5,629 nucleotides of DNA from CAZYMF01 sp964648215 (GTDB taxonomy: Bacteria > Desulfobacterota > Binatia > HRBIN30 > JACQVA1). A program made the position numbers and the translations under genes. The notes under the pieces are model-generated. The model saw only the letters and a list, made by a program, of their open reading frames with translations, searched no databases and was not told where the DNA came from. The stretch is from NCBI GenBank assembly GCA_964648215.1, contig CAZYMF010000278.1, positions 1 through 5,629 of the forward strand, written 5' to 3'. Below are positions 1 to 5,629 of the stretch, one piece after another (within the stretch, counting starts at the first letter, position 1; the number at the start of each line of letters is the position of its first letter).

Positions 1-49
1 CCGGGAAACTTCGAGCGGTGGTACAGGCGTCTCACCTGTGTGGTGGCAC

Positions 50-787
50 CTACGCCGCCGCGGTGAGCAGCCGCTCTTCGAGGCGGCGGATCGAGTCTGC
101 CGGCACGCCGGCGGCCAGCGCGTAGTCGCGCATCGATCCGTAGCGCGAGCGAACGCGCTCGAGCAGGGTGATCATCGTCTCGGGTTGGGCGTGAAGCGTG
201 TCCGGCGGCAAGGCCTCCAGCATCGCCTGGTAGCCCGCGGAGGCCATCAGCCTGTCGATGATGGCGTCGAGGTTCTGCTGCGAGGCGGCGTAGTCGGCGA
301 CGATGACCTCGTCCTTGACCCCGAGGAGGCCGAGCAGCACCGCCGAGATCACCCCGGTGCGGTCCTTGCCGGCGGCGCAGTGGTAGACGGCGGGTCCTCC
401 CGCCTCGGCCAGGGCGACGACGACGCGGGCGATCGCTTCCTTGGCGAACTCGGCGAGCAGGAAGTAGCGGTCGGCGAGGGTGAAGACCTCCGGGTGCTCG
501 TCCCCCGCCGAGGTGTCGCCGTCGAACAGGGGCAGGTGGTGGAAGCGGATCGCCTCCGCCGCCAGCGGCCCGCGGCCGTCGCTGCGCACCTCCGCGGTGG
601 AGCGCAGGTCGATGACCTCGGCGATGCGCAGGTTGTCCCGCAGTCGGGCGACGTCGTCGGCGCTGAGCAGGTGCAGCGCGTCGCTGCGAAAGAGCTGGCG
701 CCAGCGCACCGTGCGGCCGTCGGCGGTCGGGTAGCCGCCGAGGTCGCGGAAGTTCAGGCAGCCTTCGAGCTCGATCACGCGTTGCAT
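50..787 (-). CDS. Tyrosine/lipid-type phosphatase with HCxxGKDRT P-loop
   Basis: A 245-residue cysteine-dependent phosphatase of the bacterial Y_phosphatase3 type. Seen: the N-terminal family signature NFRDLGGY at residues 12-19, followed by a TADGRTVRWRQLFRSDAL stretch, and the phosphate-binding loop HCAAGKDRTG from H136, with nucleophile C137 and the arginine at R143. Known: the HCxxGKDR(T/A) version of the loop marks the group containing mycobacterial MptpB and Listeria LipA, which act on phosphotyrosine and also on phosphoinositides, so the substrate cannot be set from the motif. There is no signal peptide or membrane segment, so the protein is probably cytosolic. The ATG at 787 puts the family signature at the usual distance from the N-terminus; no good Shine-Dalgarno sequence precedes it. 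It is divergent from ppk1, which hints at, but does not prove, a link to phosphate metabolism. The length looks complete. The family is secure; the substrate is unknown. Confidence 0.9.
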   Translation of the reverse strand: MQRVIELEGCLNFRDLGGYPTADGRTVRWRQLFRSDALHLLSADDVARLRDNLRIAEVIDLRSTAEVRSDGRGPLAAEAIRFHHLPLFDGDTSAGDEHPEVFTLADRYFLLAEFAKEAIARVVVALAEAGGPAVYHCAAGKDRTGVISAVLLGLLGVKDEVIVADYAASQQNLDAIIDRLMASAGYQAMLEALPPDTLHAQPETMITLLERVRSRYGSMRDYALAAGVPADSIRRLEERLLTAAA

Positions 788-902
788 CGGGCTTGGAGTT
801 GAGCACGACCGGGAAGATAGGTCCAGCTTGCGGTCGGGACCGAATGAGAAGGAAGCAGGAAGCCGGAAATCGACGCTCTCCCGGGCGCGGGTGCGGATCG
901 GG

Positions 903-931
903 CTGGCGGCGCGCCCCGGTTCTGGTAGACT
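903..931 (+). promoter_or_regulatory. Candidate promoter for ppk1 (extended -10)
   Basis: TAGACT at 926-931 matches four of six -10 consensus bases and is preceded by TGG, giving an extended -10. A poor -35 (CTGGCG, 903-908) lies 17 bases upstream. The leader to the ppk1 ATG would be about 45 bases. The 788-981 gap also holds CGGTCGG at 831 and 951 and an imperfect inverted repeat, CGGTC-GG-GACCG, at 831-842. No pho box could be recognised. Sigma-70-like matches are frequent by chance, so this is weak. Confidence 0.3.
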
Positions 932-981
932 CGGTGTTCACGACGGCAGACGGTCGGTAAGGCGGCCGTGGCGGGAAGATC

Positions 982-3260
<2,279 letters not shown>

Positions 3261-3261
<1 letters not shown>

Positions 3262-3329
3262 AGCGGCGCGCGGCGAGCGACGATCCCGGCGCAGCCCGCA
3301 CCCTGCGCGCGCGGCGCCGCTTTCTTCTT
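3261..3329 (+). terminator. Putative rho-independent terminator after ppk1
   Basis: AAGCGGCGC (3261-3269) pairs perfectly with GCGCCGCTT (3314-3322). Three more pairs can form across a one-base bulge. A nested six-pair hairpin, GCGCAG (3289-3294) with CTGCGC (3303-3308), sits inside the loop. The outer stem runs into the T-rich tract TTTCTTCTT (3321-3329). The large loop and the C-interrupted T tract make it imperfect, but its place directly at the ppk1 stop codon supports the call. Confidence 0.5.
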
Positions 3330-3357
3330 GACGAACAAACGTTTGTTGGGCTACATG
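3328..3357 (+). promoter_or_regulatory. Candidate promoter of the DUF35-thiolase operon
   Basis: TTGACG (3328-3333) matches five of six -35 consensus bases. After an 18-base spacer comes TACATG (3352-3357), a weak -10 with three of six matches. The transcript would start near 3364 and have a leader of about 90 bases. The palindrome at 3334-3347 occupies most of the spacer, the usual place for a repressor that blocks RNA polymerase. A second TTGACG at 3376-3381 has no acceptable -10 downstream. Confidence 0.45.
3334..3347. promoter_or_regulatory. Perfect 14-bp palindromic operator, TetR-like
   Basis: AACAAACGTTTGTT is a perfect inverted repeat. It is AT-rich in a strongly GC-rich setting, which makes it stand out. 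One further pair (C3332 with G3349) forms beyond a single mismatch. Known: TetR-family repressors of lipid and acyl-CoA genes often bind short palindromes built on AAC...GTT half-sites placed over the promoter. Inferred: this is the operator of the downstream operon. The regulator itself is not in the window, so the family assignment rests on site shape and context only. Confidence 0.6.
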
Positions 3358-3440
3358 GGCGCGTCTCGTTGAGTCTTGACGTCGCCTGACCGCAGAGCCT
3401 CCTGGCGGGTGTGTGTCGCGTTGCGAATGATCACGGCCAA

Positions 3441-3450
3441 GGGGTGGAGA
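3441..3450 (+). promoter_or_regulatory. Ribosome binding site of first DUF35 gene
   Basis: The purine-rich GGGGTGGAGA precedes two adjacent in-frame ATG codons at 3455 and 3458. The spacing from the end of GGAGA is 4 bases to the first ATG and 7 to the second, so translation may really begin at 3458, shortening the protein by one residue. Confidence 0.6.
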
Positions 3451-3454
3451 CAGC

Positions 3455-3925
3455 ATGATGAGCAATCGATCCGAGCCTTTTGTCGCGCCGATGCACCAGG
3501 ATCTGGTCTCGGAGTTCCCGTACAAGCACTCCACCGGCGAGGTCATCGGTCGTTTTCTCGCCGGCCTCAAGGAGCAGAAGCGGATCTGGGGGCAGCGGGC
3601 GGCCGGGCAGGGCGTGGTGGTGCCGCCGCCGGGGTACTCCGAGGTCGACGGCTCCGCCGCTGGCGAGTGGGTGGAGGTGAAGTCGAGCGGGACGCTGACG
3701 GCGGTGGCCGTCGTGCACCAGCCGATCGAGCGCCTGCACCCGTTTTCCGAGCCCTTCGCTTTCGTGCTCGTTCGCCTCGACGGCGCCGACACGGCGATGG
3801 CGCACGTGGTCAAGGACGATCTGGCGCGCCTGCGAGTCGGTGCGCGCGTCGAGGCGGTGTGGAAGCCCGACGGCGAGCGCGTCGGCAGCGTTCGCGACAT
3901 TGCCTGTTTTCGCCTGACGGACTGA
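3455..3925 (+). CDS. DUF35 OB-fold protein, zinc-ribbon cysteines lost
   Basis: A 156-residue member of the DUF35 family (rubredoxin-like zinc ribbon followed by an OB fold). Known: such proteins are small partner subunits of thiolase-fold enzymes, for example in archaeal acetoacetyl-CoA thiolase/HMG-CoA synthase, BbsA with BbsB, and the ChsH2 domain with Ltp2. Seen: an N-terminal helix region, FPYKHSTGEVIGRFLAGLKEQKRIWG (about residues 21-46, split FPYKHSTGEV / IGRFLAGLKE / QKRIWG); the ribbon region with PPP at 57-59; an OB-fold beta region; and the typical C-terminal RVEAVWKPDGER followed by a DIACF strand. The four ribbon cysteines are all missing (A49, Q52 and Y61 sit at expected places); the only cysteine is C152 near the end. 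It probably does not bind zinc there. It is the first gene of the operon, 37 bases before its paralogue. Expected role: structural subunit of, or substrate channel for, the thiolase complex. Substrate unknown. Confidence 0.87.
   Translation: MMSNRSEPFVAPMHQDLVSEFPYKHSTGEVIGRFLAGLKEQKRIWGQRAAGQGVVVPPPGYSEVDGSAAGEWVEVKSSGTLTAVAVVHQPIERLHPFSEPFAFVLVRLDGADTAMAHVVKDDLARLRVGARVEAVWKPDGERVGSVRDIACFRLTD
3844..3880 (+). repeat. 37-bp exact direct repeat, copy 1
   Basis: This stretch is identical base for base to 4343-4379. In frame it encodes RVEAVWKPDGER plus one preceding base, in the C-terminal conserved motif of the first DUF35 protein. Flanking sequence diverges at once on both sides. It is explained by paralogy of the two genes, with strong codon bias or local gene conversion keeping the bases identical. 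Confidence 0.95.
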
Positions 3926-3962
3926 GCCGATCCGAAAGAACATTGTCGCTGGAGCCGAGCCG

Positions 3963-4463
3963 ATGAGCGAGCCGCCGAAGGAACCGGTCAAGTACGTCGA
4001 AGCCAACGTCTACCTGCCCTATCATTACGTCGCCGGGGACCACCGGGCGCGCTACCTGCACGCGCTCAAGGACAAGCGTATCCTCGGCTCGAAGTGCTCG
4101 CAGACGGGCAAGGTCTTCCTGCCGCCGATGAGCAACTCACCCGAGAGCTTCGCCCCGGCCGAGGAGCTGGTCGACGTCTCCGACCGGGGCGTGGTGACCA
4201 CTTTCTGCGTCGTCAACATCCCGGTGATCGGCCGCAACCTGGAGATCCCATACGTCGCCGCCTCGGTCGCGCTCGACGGCGGCGACATCTCGATCTTCGC
4301 CCTGATCCAGGAGTGCCAGCCGGCGGAAGTGCGCATGGGCATGCGCGTCGAGGCGGTGTGGAAGCCCGACGGCGAGCGCCAGGGCGACCACGAGGACATC
4401 CTCTACTTCCGGCCGACGGGCGAGCCGGACGCGGCGCCCGAGACCTACATCAACCGATTGTGA
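3963..4463 (+). CDS. DUF35 OB-fold protein, one ribbon cysteine left
   Basis: A 166-residue second DUF35 protein, paralogous to the gene just upstream. Seen: the N-terminal segment YLPYHYVAGDHRARYLHALK followed by DKRILG; a ribbon region where only C45 remains of the usual CxxC...CxxC (T48 replaces the second cysteine, and N58 and E61 lie where the other pair is expected after PP54-55); then OB-fold strands and RVEAVWKPDGER before a DILYF strand. A zinc site as in canonical members is unlikely. A short tail (EPDAAPETYINRL) extends past the usual end. GGAG at 3951-3954, 8 bases before the ATG, supports the start. The stop is 7 bases before the thiolase gene, so the two are probably translationally coupled. 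Inferred role: accessory subunit of a thiolase-fold complex; with two DUF35 and two thiolase genes, each DUF35 may pair with one thiolase. Function beyond this is unknown. Confidence 0.88.
   Translation: MSEPPKEPVKYVEANVYLPYHYVAGDHRARYLHALKDKRILGSKCSQTGKVFLPPMSNSPESFAPAEELVDVSDRGVVTTFCVVNIPVIGRNLEIPYVAASVALDGGDISIFALIQECQPAEVRMGMRVEAVWKPDGERQGDHEDILYFRPTGEPDAAPETYINRL
4343..4379 (+). repeat. 37-bp exact direct repeat, copy 2
   Basis: Second copy of the stretch at 3844-3880, starting 499 bases further on and in the same reading phase relative to its gene. It encodes RVEAVWKPDGER near the end of the second DUF35 protein. Confidence 0.95.
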
Positions 4464-4470
4464 GCCGGTC

Positions 4471-5592
4471 ATGACCAAGCTACGCAACGTCGCCGTCGTC
4501 GGCTTCGCGCAGGCGCCCATCGTCGCCCGCGACGAGCACCGCACGGCGCAGGAGATGCTCTATCCGCAGGTGCGGCGCGCGCTCGCCGAGTGCGGCGTCG
4601 AGCGCCGCGAGATCGACTACCAGGTGGCGGGCTCCGCCGACTACATCGACGGGCGCCCGTTCGGCTTCGTCGCCGCCCTCGACGTCATGGGCGCCTGGCC
4701 GCCGACGCAAGACCTCCACCTGGAGATGGACGCCGCCTTCGCCGCCTACTACGCCTGGCTGCGCATGCAGGCGGACGACTGCGACACCGCCATCGTCTGC
4801 GGCTACGGCAAGACCTCCGAGGGCGAGCCGCGACGTATCCTCAACCTGCAGCTCGATCCGTACTATCAGGCCGCCATCGGTCTCGACCCGATCGCGACGG
4901 GCGCGCTGCAGGCGAGCCAGTACATGGCGCGCACCGGGACCGGCGACCGTGACCTGGCCGCCATTGTCGCCCGCAATCGCGCCGCCGGCGCGCGCAACCC
5001 GGAGGCCCAGGTGCGCGACGGCGCCAGTGCCGAGGACCTGCTGGCGACCCCTTGGGTCGTCGCCCCGCTGCGCCAGGGCTACCTCCCGCCGCTCGGCGAG
5101 AGCGCGGTGTGCCTGGTGCTCGCGGCCGAGGGCAAGGCGGAGAAAATGTGCGACCGCCCCGCCTGGATCCACGGCGTCGATCAACGCATCGAGATGCAGA
5201 CGCTCGGCGCGCGCGACCTGTCGCGCAGCGCCGGCACCAAGCTGGCGGCGGAGAAGGCCCTGGTGATGGCGGGTCTGTCCAGCGCCGCCGGTGTCGACGT
5301 CGTCGAGCTGTCGGCCACCAACCCGGCCGAAGAGCTGATCCTGTGCGAGGCGCTGGGCATCGACGCCGGGGCCTCGCGCCCGGCGATCAACCCGTCGGGC
5401 GGACCGCTGGCCGGCCATCCGCTGATGATGACCGGCCTGATCCGCCTGGGCGAGGCCTTCCGCCAGCTCTCCGGCCGCGCCGGGGACCATGCGGTTGCCG
5501 GAGCGACACGTGCCATCGCCCACGCGAGCTCGGGGCATTGCCTGCAACAAAATGTCGTGTTCGTTCTCGGTAGCGAGCGGAGGTGGTCATGA
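4471..5592 (+). CDS. Thiolase-fold SCP-x/lipid-transfer-type protein without catalytic Cys
   Basis: A 373-residue thiolase-superfamily protein, close to the length usual for the SCP-x/Ltp branch. Seen: the N-terminal strand NVAVVGFAQAP (6-16); LHLEMDAAFAAYYAWLRM (82-99) at the site of the family's ACASG nucleophile motif, where A88 replaces cysteine; IVCGYGKTS (108-116); VDVVELSATNPAEELILCEALG (275-296), where S281 stands for the usual histidine of the HDxF type; NPSGGPLAGHP (307-317) with the conserved H316; and a C-terminal HASSGHCLQQN (351-361) typical of DUF35-paired thiolases. Known: thiolysis needs the active-site cysteine; related Ltp2 works as a retro-aldolase with a DUF35 partner and without thiolase chemistry. 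Inferred: a non-thiolytic or aldolase-like subunit acting on an acyl-CoA in the cytosol. The start lies 7 bases after the upstream stop, with only a weak ribosome site, and the stop overlaps the next start by ATGA. Substrate unknown. Confidence 0.88.
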   Translation: MTKLRNVAVVGFAQAPIVARDEHRTAQEMLYPQVRRALAECGVERREIDYQVAGSADYIDGRPFGFVAALDVMGAWPPTQDLHLEMDAAFAAYYAWLRMQADDCDTAIVCGYGKTSEGEPRRILNLQLDPYYQAAIGLDPIATGALQASQYMARTGTGDRDLAAIVARNRAAGARNPEAQVRDGASAEDLLATPWVVAPLRQGYLPPLGESAVCLVLAAEGKAEKMCDRPAWIHGVDQRIEMQTLGARDLSRSAGTKLAAEKALVMAGLSSAAGVDVVELSATNPAEELILCEALGIDAGASRPAINPSGGPLAGHPLMMTGLIRLGEAFRQLSGRAGDHAVAGATRAIAHASSGHCLQQNVVFVLGSERRWS

Positions 5593-5629
5593 AGCGCCCG
5601 GTGGCCGTCGTCGGCGTCGGACAGACGCA
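5589..5629 (+). CDS. Start of a second thiolase-like gene (cut by window end)
   Basis: Only 13 codons are visible: MKRPVAVVGVGQT. This matches the first beta strand and GxGQT turn that open SCP-x/lipid-transfer-type thiolases, and is similar to the start of the upstream protein (NVAVVGFAQAP). The ATG overlaps the upstream TGA as ATGA, and GGAGG at 5579-5583 lies 5 bases before it, so the start is well supported. Whether it keeps the catalytic cysteine cannot be seen. The family call rests on a few residues plus context. Confidence 0.7.
   Translation, partial: MKRPVAVVGVGQT

Noticed and set aside
1..49. Possible hairpin ACAGG...CCTGT downstream of the phosphatase stop
   Set aside because: Only five pairs and no T tract on the minus strand, so not supportable as a terminator. 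Nothing else is seen in these 49 bases.
814..819. TATCTT on the minus strand as a -10 for the phosphatase gene
   Set aside because: Four of six matches, but no -35-like sequence at 16-19 bases; too weak to annotate.
3376..3381. Second TTGACG as an alternative -35
   Set aside because: No plausible -10 hexamer at 16-19 bases downstream.
3365..3454. Leader of the DUF35 operon as a riboswitch or small RNA
   Set aside because: Only short, weak pairings can be found by eye and no known riboswitch core is recognisable.
4480..5550. Minus-strand 356-codon frame opposite the thiolase-like gene
   Set aside because: Compositional shadow of the plus-strand gene, with no motifs.

Overview
The window comes from a GC-rich bacterial chromosome. 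Codons mostly end in G or C, and long spurious reading frames lie opposite the real genes. No rRNA, tRNA, transposase, integrase or CRISPR repeats are visible. Neighbouring DUF35 and thiolase-like genes are common in actinobacteria, Candidatus Binatota and several proteobacterial or delta-proteobacterial-type lineages, so I can suggest only a GC-rich free-living bacterium that degrades acyl-CoA substrates, with low confidence on taxon.

Left part (1-3329), phosphate metabolism. A minus-strand phosphatase of the HCxxGKDRT class (50-787) is divergent from a plus-strand polyphosphate kinase 1 gene, ppk1 (982-3261). They share a 194-base intergenic region with one weak candidate promoter. ppk1 keeps both catalytic-domain histidines and the main phosphate-binding arginines, and carries an N-terminal extension of about 65 residues. 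A GC-rich hairpin followed by a T-rich tract lies directly after its stop codon.

Middle (about 3321-3454), control region. The T-rich tract runs straight into a -35-like TTGACG. A perfect 14-bp palindrome (AACAAACGTTTGTT) fills most of the spacer before a weak -10. This is the usual arrangement of a TetR-family operator over a promoter, and it suggests that the following operon is switched by a repressor, perhaps one that senses an acyl-CoA. No repressor gene is present in the window.

Right part (3455-5629), a compact co-directional operon: two paralogous DUF35 (rubredoxin-like zinc ribbon plus OB-fold) proteins, a thiolase-fold protein of the SCP-x/lipid-transfer type, and the first 13 codons of what looks like a second thiolase, overlapping the first by ATGA. 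The order DUF35-DUF35-thiolase-thiolase suggests a heteromeric acyl-CoA complex that makes or breaks a C-C bond. Two features are unusual. Both DUF35 proteins have lost most or all of the zinc-binding cysteines. The complete thiolase has alanine where the nucleophilic cysteine should be. The complete thiolase may therefore be a non-thiolytic partner or an aldolase-like enzyme (compare Ltp2 with the DUF35 domain of ChsH2), with classical catalysis, if any, in the truncated downstream protein. This complex and its operator are the most interesting part of the window.
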